A stretch of DNA of 64,000 nucleotides from RUG100 sp050953405 (GCA_050953405.1 JBMNMP010000001.1:744001-808000); one strand, 5' to 3'; shown: positions 52,256-61,628, counted from the first letter of the stretch. Program-made: numbers and translations. Notes: generated from the sequence alone by a model not told the origin.

Positions 52256-53036
52256 ATTCTTCTGCCTCTTTCATTTTTCTGATTTTTATATTTCTGTAGG
52301 GCGTCAGTACACCTCCGAGACCCTTGTTGTAGATCTGGAATCCGGCCACACCGAAGATGGACTCTTTCATCTTGCCCTTGATGGATGCTTCGCGTTCGGT
52401 ACCCCCCGCGTCAACGATGCGGTGCTCCAGGATCGCTCTGATCATATCGTTGTTGCAGGTGATCCTGGCATCGATCTCCGTATAAGCCATGCCGATATAT
52501 TTTTCCACATGGGCATCCGTACCGCCGGTCCCGATTTTGCCGTATTTTCCCGCCAGCTTGTGGGCCAGCACGTTGGAAAGATGGGATTCGCAGGTGTTGA
52601 AAGTCTCGATAAAATCGAACTCCCTGATCATTTGAGGTCTGATCGCCAGCGTCTTGAAGAGCATAGCTGAAGAACTGCGCACACCGTAGGGATGCGCCGG
52701 CCCCAGTATACCGCCGTAGTGGTGAACTATGCGGATGAGTCGCTCCAGTTTCATGCCTCTGATGGTCAGTACCGGCAGTAAAACACCATCGGGCATTATT
52801 ACCAGAAAATGTCCCGCGTCGCGCGTGTCATACTCGATACCCTTGATGACGACGAAATCTTTATATTCAGGTCTGTGTTTGATCCGATCCCAGTACTTAC
52901 ATGCCCTGTATGAATCATGATCGGAAATCATCATACCGTCAAAGTTGTGCTCCTTGAGTAGCTCGATGAATCTCTCGAGGCTGACTCTGGAATCGATCGA
53001 ACCGCCTTTAATGTGACAATGCATATCGAATTTCAT
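52242..53036 (-). CDS. PHP domain phosphoesterase
   Basis: A 264-aa metal-dependent phosphoesterase of the PHP family. N-terminal FDMHCHIKGGSIDSRVSLERF gives the HxH metal motif, then ISDHDSYRACKYW and VIKGIEYDT, and late GTGGTDAHVEKYIGMAYTEI supply further metal ligands. Such proteins cleave phosphoesters on nucleotides or sugars; the target here is unknown. First gene of a two-gene unit with the MFS transporter. Confidence 0.85.
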   Translation of the reverse strand: MKFDMHCHIKGGSIDSRVSLERFIELLKEHNFDGMMISDHDSYRACKYWDRIKHRPEYKDFVVIKGIEYDTRDAGHFLVIMPDGVLLPVLTIRGMKLERLIRIVHHYGGILGPAHPYGVRSSSAMLFKTLAIRPQMIREFDFIETFNTCESHLSNVLAHKLAGKYGKIGTGGTDAHVEKYIGMAYTEIDARITCNNDMIRAILEHRIVDAGGTEREASIKGKMKESIFGVAGFQIYNKGLGGVLTPYRNIKIRKMKEAEEYGQK

Positions 53037-53148
53037 AATTTTGTATCTCCACCTACATTGTATGCTTGACGATTACAAAATACAAGTAAAGAAGTGGCAT
53101 ACCGGTACATAAAATGATATAATGTGTAGAAATTGGGGGAAAGACCAG

Positions 53149-54633
53149 ATGATCAGCATCCATGCATTGATGACGGGAACACCGCTGTTCCTGTTGTGTG
53201 CTTCGGCACTGTACATCGCAAATTTTGCGATAGCAATTGCGATAATATACTCGGAAAGAAAGGATCCGGGAGCCACGATGGCCTGGATTCTTGTTTTGTT
53301 TCTGATACCGGTGCTGGGGATATGTCTTTACTTCTTCTTCTCGCAGAACCTGTCGAAGAGAAAGATCTTCAAGCTGACGCGGGATGAAAAGCGGGTGATG
53401 ACTTCGGCTCTGCGAAGTCAGGAGCGCGCCATAGCAGAAGGCTCTTTCAACTTTACCAGATTTGAGGAAACACAGTGGTCTGATCTCATAAGACTCAACC
53501 AGAATTACGGGCAGGCTTACTATACTCAGGACAACAGCATGGACATCATTACTGACGGCTGGACGCTGCGGCAGGAACTGGAAGAGGAGATCGACAAAGC
53601 CGAGGACTACATCAACATCATGTTTTTCATAGTCAAGCCGGATCAGATCGGCAAGGCTTTCATCGCCAAGCTTACAGAAAAGGCCAGGAGCGGGGTCACC
53701 GTGCGTCTCCTGGTGGATGCGCTCGGCAGCAGGCACATAGGGAACCGCCACGTGAAAGAATTCCGCAAGGCTGGCGGCAAGTTTGCGCGCTTTTTCCCTC
53801 CGGCACTGAGGATCTTCCAGTATGTGAATCCAAAGCTGAACTTCCGCAACCACCGCAAACTGGCGGTGATCGATGGCAAGGTTGCTTTCATCGGCGGCTA
53901 CAATGTCGCCAGAGAATACATGGGATTGAAGAAAAAATTCGGTTTCTGGCGCGATACGCACGCCAGGATCAGGGGCGGCGCCGTACAGGATATAAATTAC
54001 CGTTTCCTGCTCGACTGGCGCGCCAGCTACAAAGAGGACATAGATCTGAACAGCATCTTCTTCCGCCCTGATCACGATGCCGGCGGAGCGGGGATGCAGA
54101 TAGTTTCTTCGGGCCCCGATTCGGATCACGAGCAGGTGAAGAGGGCCCTGCTGAAGATGATCACAGGCGCCAGGAAGAGGATCTTCATTCAGACGCCGTA
54201 CTTTGTGCCGGATGCGCCGATACTGGAAGCGCTGAAGATGGCTGCCAACTCAGGTGTGGATGTGAGGATCATGATACCCAAGATGCCGGACCACATATTC
54301 GTCTACTGGGCGACATGGTCGTACTGCGGTGATATGCTGCGCAACGGCGGACGGGTGTTCATCTACGATGCCGGCTTTCTGCATTCAAAGACGATGACTG
54401 TCGACGGTGAAGTGTCCACCATAGGTTCCACCAATTTCGACAGGCGCAGCTTCAAACTGAATTTTGAATGCAATGCCTTCATCTACGATGCCGATGAGGC
54501 CGTGAAGATGGAAGAGGTCTTCTTGAATGATGCCGACCATGGACACGAGCTCACCAGTGAAATGTATGGCAAAAGATCGCTGTGGATAAAGATCAAAGAA
54601 CCGATATCGAGACTTTTGTCACCAGTGCTTTAG
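53149..54633 (+). CDS. cls: cardiolipin synthase
   Basis: A 494-aa phospholipase-D superfamily enzyme that condenses two phosphatidylglycerols. Two N-terminal transmembrane helices (PLDc_N) are followed by two HKD motifs: HRKLAVIDG with GGYN after it, and HSKTMTVDG with GSTNFDRRS. I start it at ATG 53149 after GGGGGAAAG; a start at 53122 is just downstream of the TGATATAAT -10 and lacks a ribosome site. The next gene is a site-2 protease. Confidence 0.93.
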   Translation: MISIHALMTGTPLFLLCASALYIANFAIAIAIIYSERKDPGATMAWILVLFLIPVLGICLYFFFSQNLSKRKIFKLTRDEKRVMTSALRSQERAIAEGSFNFTRFEETQWSDLIRLNQNYGQAYYTQDNSMDIITDGWTLRQELEEEIDKAEDYINIMFFIVKPDQIGKAFIAKLTEKARSGVTVRLLVDALGSRHIGNRHVKEFRKAGGKFARFFPPALRIFQYVNPKLNFRNHRKLAVIDGKVAFIGGYNVAREYMGLKKKFGFWRDTHARIRGGAVQDINYRFLLDWRASYKEDIDLNSIFFRPDHDAGGAGMQIVSSGPDSDHEQVKRALLKMITGARKRIFIQTPYFVPDAPILEALKMAANSGVDVRIMIPKMPDHIFVYWATWSYCGDMLRNGGRVFIYDAGFLHSKTMTVDGEVSTIGSTNFDRRSFKLNFECNAFIYDADEAVKMEEVFLNDADHGHELTSEMYGKRSLWIKIKEPISRLLSPVL

Positions 54634-54645
54634 ACAGAGAGGTAA

Positions 54646-55353
54646 TTGACTTTGAGTAGAAGATTTGATCCGATAACAGTATTATTCCTGGCTTTCCTGA
54701 TATGGTCATCCGTGAGGAGCGGCCAGTTCAGCGACCCGCGCGAGTGGCTGATGAGGGAATTGATGATGCTGCCGGGCATCGTGATCGGCCTCGCCTTTCA
54801 TGAGTTCGGCCATGCATTCGTATCCGATAAGCTGGGGGACCCCACTCCGCGCATGCAGGGCAGGGTCACCATCAATCCGCTGGCTCATATAGACCTGATC
54901 GGGTTTGTTTCGCTGCTGTTCCTCGGTTTTGGCTGGGGCAGGCCGGTGGAGATAGATCCGCGTTACTACAAGCACCGGCGCCGCGACGAGCTGCTGGTGT
55001 CTCTGGCAGGCGTGGTCATGAATCTTATAATGGCGGTCATCTTCGGCCTCATACTGCGTGCTTATGCAGCCGCTGTCGGCTATGATACCTACAGCGGGAT
55101 GCATCTCTACATCTATACCATTTTATATCTAGTGGTCTACATCAACCTGGTGCTCATGGTCTTCAACATCCTGCCGATACCGCCGCTGGACGGTTTCAAT
55201 ATCATTACGGATATCTTTGACCTCAGGCGTTACCGCTGGTGGTACAAACTGTATGAGAACGGCTTTATCATCCTGATCCTCCTGATTGTTTTCAATTATA
55301 CAGACAGGATCCTGACGCCCTGCGTGCAGTTCTTTATTAACATAATTTTGTAA
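54646..55353 (+). CDS. site-2 protease family membrane metalloprotease (M50)
   Basis: A 235-aa intramembrane metalloprotease of the S2P/M50 family. The zinc motif is HEFGH in GLAFHEFGHAFVSDKLGDPTPR, and the second motif is PPLDGFNI (N-x-PxxxLDG). Six helices, without PDZ or CBS domains, so it belongs to the small subgroup whose substrates are mostly unknown. The start is TTG at 54646 or 54652, both after AGAGAGG. Confidence 0.88.
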   Translation: MTLSRRFDPITVLFLAFLIWSSVRSGQFSDPREWLMRELMMLPGIVIGLAFHEFGHAFVSDKLGDPTPRMQGRVTINPLAHIDLIGFVSLLFLGFGWGRPVEIDPRYYKHRRRDELLVSLAGVVMNLIMAVIFGLILRAYAAAVGYDTYSGMHLYIYTILYLVVYINLVLMVFNILPIPPLDGFNIITDIFDLRRYRWWYKLYENGFIILILLIVFNYTDRILTPCVQFFINIIL

Positions 55354-55476
55354 GCTGAGTAATTTGTGGAAACTGTGAAAATTAAGTGAAAAATATTCTT
55401 TCTTCACACAAGGGGAGGCCGATGGTGCTATAATCGGTTTCGAATTGAAGTTGAAGAAATTTGATGGAGCGAGGTT

Positions 55477-56868
55477 ATGAAAAAAGGGAAAAAGAAAAAC
55501 AGATTTATTTGTGCGATCCTGTCGGTCTGCGTCAGTCTGGCGATGATCCCGACATTCGCTTTTGCAGAAGAAACGGCACAGCCGTCTGAGGCGGGACAAT
55601 CTCAGTCTCAGGAGGTGCAGCAGCCTGCGGAGCAGAACAGCGGCACGCAGCAGGCAGAACAACCGGCTCAGGAGGAAGAGGCGGCGGCCGGCAGCAGTGC
55701 AAAGCCGAAGACTGCCAAGGAAGTGACCGAAACAAACTACACGGTCAAAGCCACCAGAACCGGAAAGCTCAAATACAGATGGCCCGGTTATGTGACTTCC
55801 ATACGTAGCGGAAAGACCACTTCATTGACGAAGACATACACGAAGGCGACTACCTTTAAGATAACGCCTTATGATGGATTCTCTATCTACGATGTTATCG
55901 TAGACGGAAAATCTGTGGGCAAGGTTTCCTCGTACACCTTCGAGGAGGGGACCACCGGCAGCCATACGATTTATGCCAAGTTCCGCAGGACGGGCGTGTT
56001 CATACTCATCGATCCGGGCCATGCGGGATACTGCAACCGGGGCTACTATTCCTACTTCTACGAATCAGAAAGGATGTGGAAGGAAGCCAATTATCTCAGG
56101 TATTACCTCGACAAGTATCCGGGTGTGGTCGTCGGCATGACCAAGAAGAGTCTTTATGACGATCCGTCGGTCTATGGCAGAGGCGCCATGGCCAAGGGCT
56201 ATGACTTGTTCATTTCCTGTCATACGAATGAATCCACATCAAAATACAGCGACTATCCACTGGCGATAGTCTCCTATGCAAAAGCCAGAAGGGCGGTTGC
56301 CGGACCCCTGGGAAAGGATCTTGCAAAGACCATGAAGAGCACCATGAAGACAAGGCAGAGCTATCAGGTCTGGGTAAAACGCCAGAGCGATGGCAGGGAC
56401 TGGTTCGGAGTGATCAGGGGCTCCGGAGATGTGAATGTGCCCGGTATGATCCTCGAACATTCTTTCCACAGCAACCCCAGGGCCTGCAAGTGGATGCACT
56501 ACAACAGTAACCTGAAGAAGCTGGCCCGCAACGAATCGAAAGTCATCGCCAGTCATTACGGCGTTTCTTCCACGGGACAGGTGACAGCGCCGGCAACACC
56601 GACGGGATTCAACGCTGTAGGTAAAAGGTACAGGAAAGCCAGAGTGACCTGGTATCAGGTGGCCGGAGCTTCCGGATATCAGCTCTACAGAGCCGACAGC
56701 AAGTATGGGAAGTACAAGAGAATCAAGACGACCAGCGCGAACTCATATTACGACTACAGTCTGGAGACGACTTCCTATTACAAGGTACGCGCTTACCGCA
56801 ATCTGACGAACGGCAAGCGTCTCTACTCGAGTTTCACGTCGCCTAATTGCGCAAAGTATTTTTACTAG
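55477..56868 (+). CDS. secreted N-acetylmuramoyl-L-alanine amidase with FN3-like module
   Basis: A 463-aa exported amidase that cuts the MurNAc-L-Ala bond. Signal peptide (1-29, ending FAFA), a Gln/Glu-rich linker (30-85), a beta domain (about 88-170), the amidase_3 catalytic domain (about 172-365) with zinc ligands in DPGHAG, the Glu in KEANYL and SCHTNE, and the catalytic Glu in ILEHSFHSN, then an FN3-like domain (about 385-455). The FN3-like part resembles that of the 3D protein at 18193. An extended -10, TGCTATAAT, lies near 55428-55436. Confidence 0.87.
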   Translation: MKKGKKKNRFICAILSVCVSLAMIPTFAFAEETAQPSEAGQSQSQEVQQPAEQNSGTQQAEQPAQEEEAAAGSSAKPKTAKEVTETNYTVKATRTGKLKYRWPGYVTSIRSGKTTSLTKTYTKATTFKITPYDGFSIYDVIVDGKSVGKVSSYTFEEGTTGSHTIYAKFRRTGVFILIDPGHAGYCNRGYYSYFYESERMWKEANYLRYYLDKYPGVVVGMTKKSLYDDPSVYGRGAMAKGYDLFISCHTNESTSKYSDYPLAIVSYAKARRAVAGPLGKDLAKTMKSTMKTRQSYQVWVKRQSDGRDWFGVIRGSGDVNVPGMILEHSFHSNPRACKWMHYNSNLKKLARNESKVIASHYGVSSTGQVTAPATPTGFNAVGKRYRKARVTWYQVAGASGYQLYRADSKYGKYKRIKTTSANSYYDYSLETTSYYKVRAYRNLTNGKRLYSSFTSPNCAKYFY

Positions 56869-56910
56869 TGATCGATCAAATTTAATAATATATTATTTGG
56901 ACCAGTGAAA

Positions 56911-56938
56911 GGCCGGGGCAATAAAGCCCCGGCTTTTC
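56911..56938 (+). terminator. intrinsic terminator after the amidase
   Basis: GCCGGGGC/GCCCCGGC stem, AATAAA loop, TTTTCT. Confidence 0.8.
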
Positions 56939-57024
56939 TATGCCTGCTTTTCCGGTCTATGCGGGGGCGGAGCTGCAGGCAAGGCGCCGCTCAGAGGGGT
57001 GACCGGGAATATTTTCGAAAAATA

Positions 57025-57051
57025 TTAGCACTCTTTTGTGGTGAGTGCTAA
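57025..57051 (+). promoter_or_regulatory. CIRCE element (HrcA operator)
   Basis: TTAGCACTC-N9-GAGTGCTAA, a perfect match to the consensus. A -35-like TTGACT (57059-57064) with an AT-rich -10 region near 57082-57092 follows, so HrcA would block clpB transcription. Confidence 0.95.
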
Positions 57052-57110
57052 AAAAGTGTTGACTTTGTCTTTTGCCGGTGTTTTAATATAAATGTAGGAG
57101 GTGATTCGAT

Positions 57111-59708
57111 ATGAATTTAGAAAAATACACACAGAAAGCGCAGGAGGCTTTGCTGGATAGTCAGAACATTGCTATTTCTGAAGGCCACCAGCAGCTCGAC
57201 GGGGAACACCTTCATCTGGCGTTGATGATGCAGCAGGACGGATTGATTCCGAAGCTTGTTAAATATATGGGAGCAGACACCGGCCGGATAGTAGGTGACC
57301 TGCAGGCGGAGATGGAAAAGCTGCCGAAGGTAGCCGGTGCCGGGGATAATATTTATGCCAGCACCAGACTGAACCGCATCATGATGGATGCCGAAAAACA
57401 GGCGTCCAGCTTTAAGGATGAATATGTCAGCGTGGAGCACATGTATCTGGCGCTGCTGAACGAGAGGAACACACCTAGCACTCGCATATTCAGCAAATAT
57501 GGTATCACGAAGGACAAATTCCTTCAGGCGCTGGAGAGCGTGAGGGGGAACCAGAAGGTGACCAGTCAGAACCCTGAGGAAAATTATGAGGCTCTGGAAA
57601 AGTACGGACGTGACCTGGTGGAAATGGCGAGAGCCGGTAAACTGGATCCGGTTATCGGCCGTGATGATGAAATCAGGCACACCATTCAGATCCTCTCCAG
57701 AAGGACCAAGAACAACCCGGTGCTCATTGGTGAACCGGGCGTCGGCAAGACGGCTGTCGTCGAAGGGCTGGCGCAGAGGATCCTCAACGGAGATGTTCCT
57801 GAAGGACTGAAGGACAAAACCATTTATGCACTGGATATGGGCTCGCTGATCGCGGGTGCAAAGTTCAGGGGCGAATTTGAAGAGCGGCTGAAGGCTGTCC
57901 TCAACGAGATAGAAAAGTCCGAGGGCAGGATCCTGCTCTTCATTGATGAGATCCACAACATAGTAGGTGCCGGACGTACCGAAGGATCCATGGATGCAGG
58001 CAACATCTTGAAACCGAAACTGGCAAGAGGAGAGCTGCACTGCATCGGGGCGACTACCCTGGATGAATACAGAAAATACATCGAAAAGGATGCCGCGCTG
58101 GAGAGACGTTTCCAGAAGGTAATGGTCGATCAGCCGACGGTGGAGGATACAGTATCTATACTGAGGGGCCTCAAGGAGAGGTTCGAGATACACCACGGCG
58201 TCAGGATCACTGACAATGCGCTGATAGCCTGTGCGACTCTGTCGGACAGATACATCAGCGACAGGTTCCTGCCGGACAAGGCCATTGACCTCATGGACGA
58301 GGCTGCCAGCAAGATCAGGACAGAGATCGACTCCATGCCGGCAGAGCTGGATGACATTTCCAGAAAAATAATGCAGCTGGAGATCGAAAAGCAGGCGCTG
58401 TCCAAAGAGGACGAGGGCGTCAGTGCCAAGAGGCTGGAGCACATTGATAAAGAGCTGGCCGAGCTGAAATCGCAGAACGATTCCATGCGGGCACAGTGGG
58501 AGAGCGAGAAGAAAGCCATCGGCGAGGTCAAGGCGACTAAAAAGCAGATCGAGGATGTCAAACATCAGATCGAGGAAGCCGAGAGAAACTACGACCTCGA
58601 AAAGCTGGCACAACTGAAGTACGGCAGCTTGCCTGAACTGGAAAAGAAACTGGAGGCCGACAAGGACAAGGCCAGCGATGCCCAGGGAAACAGGCTGTTG
58701 AAGGAAGAGGTAACCGAAGAAGAAATCGCCGATGTGGTTTCCAGGTGGACCGGGATACCGGTGAGCAAGCTGGTGGAATCCGAGAGAGAAAAACTCCTGA
58801 GGCTGCCTGAGATACTGCACAAGAGAGTGGTCGGTCAGGATGACGGCATTGAAGCCGTATCCGAGGCTATCCTCAGGGCGAGAGCAGGTCTGAAGAATGA
58901 GAACCGTCCTATCGGATCGTTCATCTTCATGGGCCCCACCGGCGTCGGCAAGACCGAACTGGCGAAGGCGCTATCGGAGGCACTGTTCGATTCAGAAAAG
59001 AACATGATCAGGATCGATATGTCCGAATACATGGAGAAGCATTCAGTCTCCAGACTGGTAGGAGCTCCTCCGGGGTATGTAGGATACGATGAAGGCGGAC
59101 AGCTGACCGAAGCGGTACGCAGAAAGCCATACAGCGTGGTGCTCTTCGATGAGATAGAGAAAGCGCATCCGGATGTTTTCAACATCCTGCTGCAGCTGCT
59201 GGACGATGGACGGCTTACCGACAATCAGGGACGCACAGTCGACTTCAAGAACACTATCATCATCATGACATCCAATATCGGCAGCGCTTATCTGACCGAA
59301 AACATCAAGAACGACGGCACCATCGATCAGGACGTCAAGGACAAGGTGGAGGACGAACTGAAGAGGAACTTCAGACCGGAGTTCATCAACAGGATAGACG
59401 ATATCATCGTGTTCAGTCCGCTGACCGAGGAACAGATATGCCATATCATCGATATGTCGATGAAGGACATCGAAGACAGACTGGCAGAACGCAACATCAG
59501 GTTAAAGCTGACAGATGCCAGCAAGAAGCTGATCACAAAAGAGGCTTATACACCGCAGTACGGCGCAAGACCGGTCAAGAGATACCTGCAGAAGTATATA
59601 GAGACCGGCATTGCCGAAAAGCTGATAAAGGGCGAGATACAGGACGGCCAGGAGGTCATCATAGATGTAAGCAACGGCAAACATGCCTTTTCGGCCACTG
59701 CCAGATAG
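57111..59708 (+). CDS. clpB: ATP-dependent chaperone ClpB
   Basis: An 865-aa AAA+ disaggregase. N-terminal Clp repeats (about 1-145), NBD1 with Walker A GEPGVGKTA and DEIHNIVGAG, the coiled-coil middle domain (about 400-520, Glu/Lys-rich) that separates ClpB from ClpA/C, NBD2 with GPTGVGKTE and DEIEKAHPDVFN, and a C-terminal D2-small domain. There is no ClpP-binding loop. It extracts proteins from aggregates with DnaK. Ribosome site AGGAGGTG. Controlled by a CIRCE element. Confidence 0.97.
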   Translation: MNLEKYTQKAQEALLDSQNIAISEGHQQLDGEHLHLALMMQQDGLIPKLVKYMGADTGRIVGDLQAEMEKLPKVAGAGDNIYASTRLNRIMMDAEKQASSFKDEYVSVEHMYLALLNERNTPSTRIFSKYGITKDKFLQALESVRGNQKVTSQNPEENYEALEKYGRDLVEMARAGKLDPVIGRDDEIRHTIQILSRRTKNNPVLIGEPGVGKTAVVEGLAQRILNGDVPEGLKDKTIYALDMGSLIAGAKFRGEFEERLKAVLNEIEKSEGRILLFIDEIHNIVGAGRTEGSMDAGNILKPKLARGELHCIGATTLDEYRKYIEKDAALERRFQKVMVDQPTVEDTVSILRGLKERFEIHHGVRITDNALIACATLSDRYISDRFLPDKAIDLMDEAASKIRTEIDSMPAELDDISRKIMQLEIEKQALSKEDEGVSAKRLEHIDKELAELKSQNDSMRAQWESEKKAIGEVKATKKQIEDVKHQIEEAERNYDLEKLAQLKYGSLPELEKKLEADKDKASDAQGNRLLKEEVTEEEIADVVSRWTGIPVSKLVESEREKLLRLPEILHKRVVGQDDGIEAVSEAILRARAGLKNENRPIGSFIFMGPTGVGKTELAKALSEALFDSEKNMIRIDMSEYMEKHSVSRLVGAPPGYVGYDEGGQLTEAVRRKPYSVVLFDEIEKAHPDVFNILLQLLDDGRLTDNQGRTVDFKNTIIIMTSNIGSAYLTENIKNDGTIDQDVKDKVEDELKRNFRPEFINRIDDIIVFSPLTEEQICHIIDMSMKDIEDRLAERNIRLKLTDASKKLITKEAYTPQYGARPVKRYLQKYIETGIAEKLIKGEIQDGQEVIIDVSNGKHAFSATAR

Positions 59709-59728
59709 AGACGGGAGCCCGGCAAAGA

Positions 59729-59758
59729 TTGACAGTGACTGACAGCACAGGCTATAAT
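59729..59758 (+). promoter_or_regulatory. promoter of the lipoprotein gene
   Basis: TTGACA (59729-59734), 18 bp, TATAAT (59753-59758), just after the clpB stop and just before a terminator-like hairpin. Confidence 0.65.
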
Positions 59759-59761
59759 GAG

Positions 59762-59790
59762 AAGGGGGATACATATGTATTCCCCTTTTG
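59762..59790 (+). terminator. hairpin with T-tract in the lipoprotein leader
   Basis: AAGGGGGATACAT pairs with ATGTATTCCCCTT (one G-U), followed by TTTG. It may end clpB transcripts, or attenuate the lipoprotein transcript that starts just upstream. Confidence 0.65.
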
Positions 59791-59819
59791 TTATTGAAAT
59801 GCTGATGAAAGGATAAGCT

Positions 59820-60191
59820 ATGAAAACAAACAAGAGCAGGATTCTGGCGCTTGCAGTGATTGCCGTACTGGTATTGTGCTTTGCTGCTGCGTGCGGAAAC
59901 TCCGACAGTCCGTATGTGGGCAAGTGGAAGGCTGCTTCTATGGTGCTCGGAGGGAACGAGGTCAATATCAATGATTCCGGCGTCAAACTCGAAATGATAC
60001 TGGATGTAAAGAGCGACGGCAAGGTCACTGTGAAGACTGATGGTACAGATGGTACCGGAAAGTGGGAAGAAAAGGACGGAAAGATCGTGATCACCGATTC
60101 TTCCGATGCCGAAATGGAAGGCAAGATCGGTGACGACAAAAATCTTCACCTGACGGTGTCCGACATAGAAGTGATCTTCGAGAAACAATAA
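59820..60191 (+). CDS. small secreted lipoprotein of unknown function
   Basis: A 123-aa lipoprotein. The signal peptide ends in a lipobox (FAAAC), so Cys25 should be lipidated. The mature part is an all-beta module (YVGKWKAASMVLGG, GKVTVKTDGTDGTGKWEEKDGKIVITD) of the lipocalin-like kind often found in Firmicute lipoproteins. No enzyme motif is visible. Ribosome site AAAGGA. It ends before a perfect terminator. Confidence 0.75.
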   Translation: MKTNKSRILALAVIAVLVLCFAAACGNSDSPYVGKWKAASMVLGGNEVNINDSGVKLEMILDVKSDGKVTVKTDGTDGTGKWEEKDGKIVITDSSDAEMEGKIGDDKNLHLTVSDIEVIFEKQ

Positions 60192-60213
60192 GGGATCTTG
60201 AATCAGAAAACAG

Positions 60214-60248
60214 AAATCCCGGGTACCTGTGTACCCGGGATTTTTTGC
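60214..60248. terminator. intrinsic terminator, 13-bp perfect stem
   Basis: AAATCCCGGGTAC/GTACCCGGGATTT with CTGT loop and T-tract; it can also serve the convergent isocitrate dehydrogenase gene. Confidence 0.9.
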
Positions 60249-60263
60249 AGTTCATAAAGCTGA

Positions 60264-61406
60264 TTATCCTGTGATCTTCGAAAGTATATAATCGGCGAAT
60301 TCAGCACCTGTAGCGCCGTCGTCGCGTCCGGTGATGACCAGTTTCTTTTCCTTTTCCAGGCATTCGTCGAGCGCTGCATACAGCTGGTCTGACTCCTTCT
60401 GGAACCCGATGTGTGACAGCAGCATAGCACCGGCCCTGATCACACTGCAGGGATCAGCATACTTGGCGCGTCCTTCGGCAACCATTCTGGGAGCAGACCC
60501 GTGTACCGCTTCGAACATTGCATATTTCTTGCCGATGTTCGCGCTGCCGGCTGTGCCCACGCCGCCCTGGATCTGTGCCGCCTCGTCGGTGAGGATGTCG
60601 CCGTAGAGGTTCGGCAGAACGACTACCTGGAACTGGCTGCGGCGCGCTTCGTCCACCAGCTTGGCTGTCATGATGTCGATGTACCAGTCGTCGGTAGTGA
60701 TTTCAGGATATTCGCTGGCGACCTTCTGGCAGACGTCGAGGAATTTGCCGTCGGTGGCCTTGACTATGTTGGCCTTGGTGACGATGGTGACTCTGTCCTT
60801 GTGGTTGGCTCTGGCATATTCATAAGCCAGCCTTGCGATCCTCTCGGTCCCCGGTGTGGTGATCACTCTGAAGTCTATAGCCAGATCATCGTTGATGTTC
60901 ACGCCCTGAGAGCCCATAGCGTAGAGGCATTCTGTATTTTCTCTGAAGAATGTCCAGTCGATGCCCAGCTGCGGGATCTTCACCGGACGTACGTTTGCGA
61001 AGAGGTCAAGAGCCTTTCTCATGGCAACGTTCGCGCTCTCAACGTTAGCCCACTTGTCGCCCTTGCGCGGTGTTGTCGTCGGTCCCTTGAGGAGGACGTT
61101 GCACTCTTTGATCTCTTTCATTACATCATCAGGGATAGCTTTGCCCTCGGCTGCCCTGCGTTCGATGGTCAGTCCTTCGATGGTCCTGAACTCCACTTTG
61201 CCGGCGGCGACTGCATCGGAGAGCAGGGATTCCAGTACTCTTCTCGCCTGAGCTGTGATCGCCGGGCCGATCCCGTCACCGCCGATGATGCCGATGATGA
61301 TCTTGTCCAGACTCTGATAGTCCACGAAGTCGCCTGCGTTTTTCAGGTCTTCGACTCTCCTGGTCTGCTGTGCTACAATGTCTTCAAATTGTTTCATGTA
61401 ATCCAT
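60264..61406 (-). CDS. isocitrate/isopropylmalate dehydrogenase family enzyme, probably NAD-isocitrate dehydrogenase
   Basis: A 380-aa beta-decarboxylating dehydrogenase. Residues 46-60 (KIIIGIIGGDGIGPA) open the domain; FRENTECLYA binds the substrate Ser/Asn-Thr region, with VTKANIVKATDGKF, and NLYGDILTDEAAQIQGGVG gives the metal Asp residues. A 45-residue helical extension precedes the Rossmann-like core. It most resembles NAD-dependent isocitrate dehydrogenases of Clostridia, which feed 2-oxoglutarate and glutamate synthesis; homoisocitrate or isopropylmalate use cannot be ruled out. ATG 61406 follows GGAGGAC. Promoter on the minus strand at 61488-61460. Confidence 0.82.
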   Translation of the reverse strand: MDYMKQFEDIVAQQTRRVEDLKNAGDFVDYQSLDKIIIGIIGGDGIGPAITAQARRVLESLLSDAVAAGKVEFRTIEGLTIERRAAEGKAIPDDVMKEIKECNVLLKGPTTTPRKGDKWANVESANVAMRKALDLFANVRPVKIPQLGIDWTFFRENTECLYAMGSQGVNINDDLAIDFRVITTPGTERIARLAYEYARANHKDRVTIVTKANIVKATDGKFLDVCQKVASEYPEITTDDWYIDIMTAKLVDEARRSQFQVVVLPNLYGDILTDEAAQIQGGVGTAGSANIGKKYAMFEAVHGSAPRMVAEGRAKYADPCSVIRAGAMLLSHIGFQKESDQLYAALDECLEKEKKLVITGRDDGATGAEFADYILSKITG

Positions 61407-61459
61407 ATGTTTATGTCCTCCATATAAATGTTCGTTATATGATTGTACTCGGATATACA

Positions 61460-61488
61460 ATTATACATTCTCGTGAAAGTTGCGTCAA
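61460..61488 (-). promoter_or_regulatory. promoter of the isocitrate dehydrogenase gene
   Basis: Minus-strand TTGACG (61488-61483), 17 bp, TATAAT (61465-61460). Confidence 0.8.
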
Positions 61489-61522
61489 ATAAAATCGCTG
61501 CCGGAGAAGATCAAAGTTACTT

Positions 61523-61537
61523 AATTATCAGATAAAT
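61523..61537. promoter_or_regulatory. CodY-like box between divergent genes
   Basis: AATTATCAGATAAAT matches AATTTTCNGAAAATT with three mismatches. The surrounding 17 bp (61521-61537) differ at one base from those at 45358-45374 before permease 1. Confidence 0.4.
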
Positions 61538-61628
61538 TATTCATAACCGGTAAAACATATGATATAATTAAGTATACAAAAGCACAGCAATCGATCAGAG
61601 GCATTAGAAGCCGAAAGGAGGCATCAAT

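Noticed and set aside
57117..58820. A 567-codon open frame antisense to clpB
   Set aside because: It mirrors the codon pattern of clpB, has no ribosome site and no recognisable domain; clpB itself is certain.
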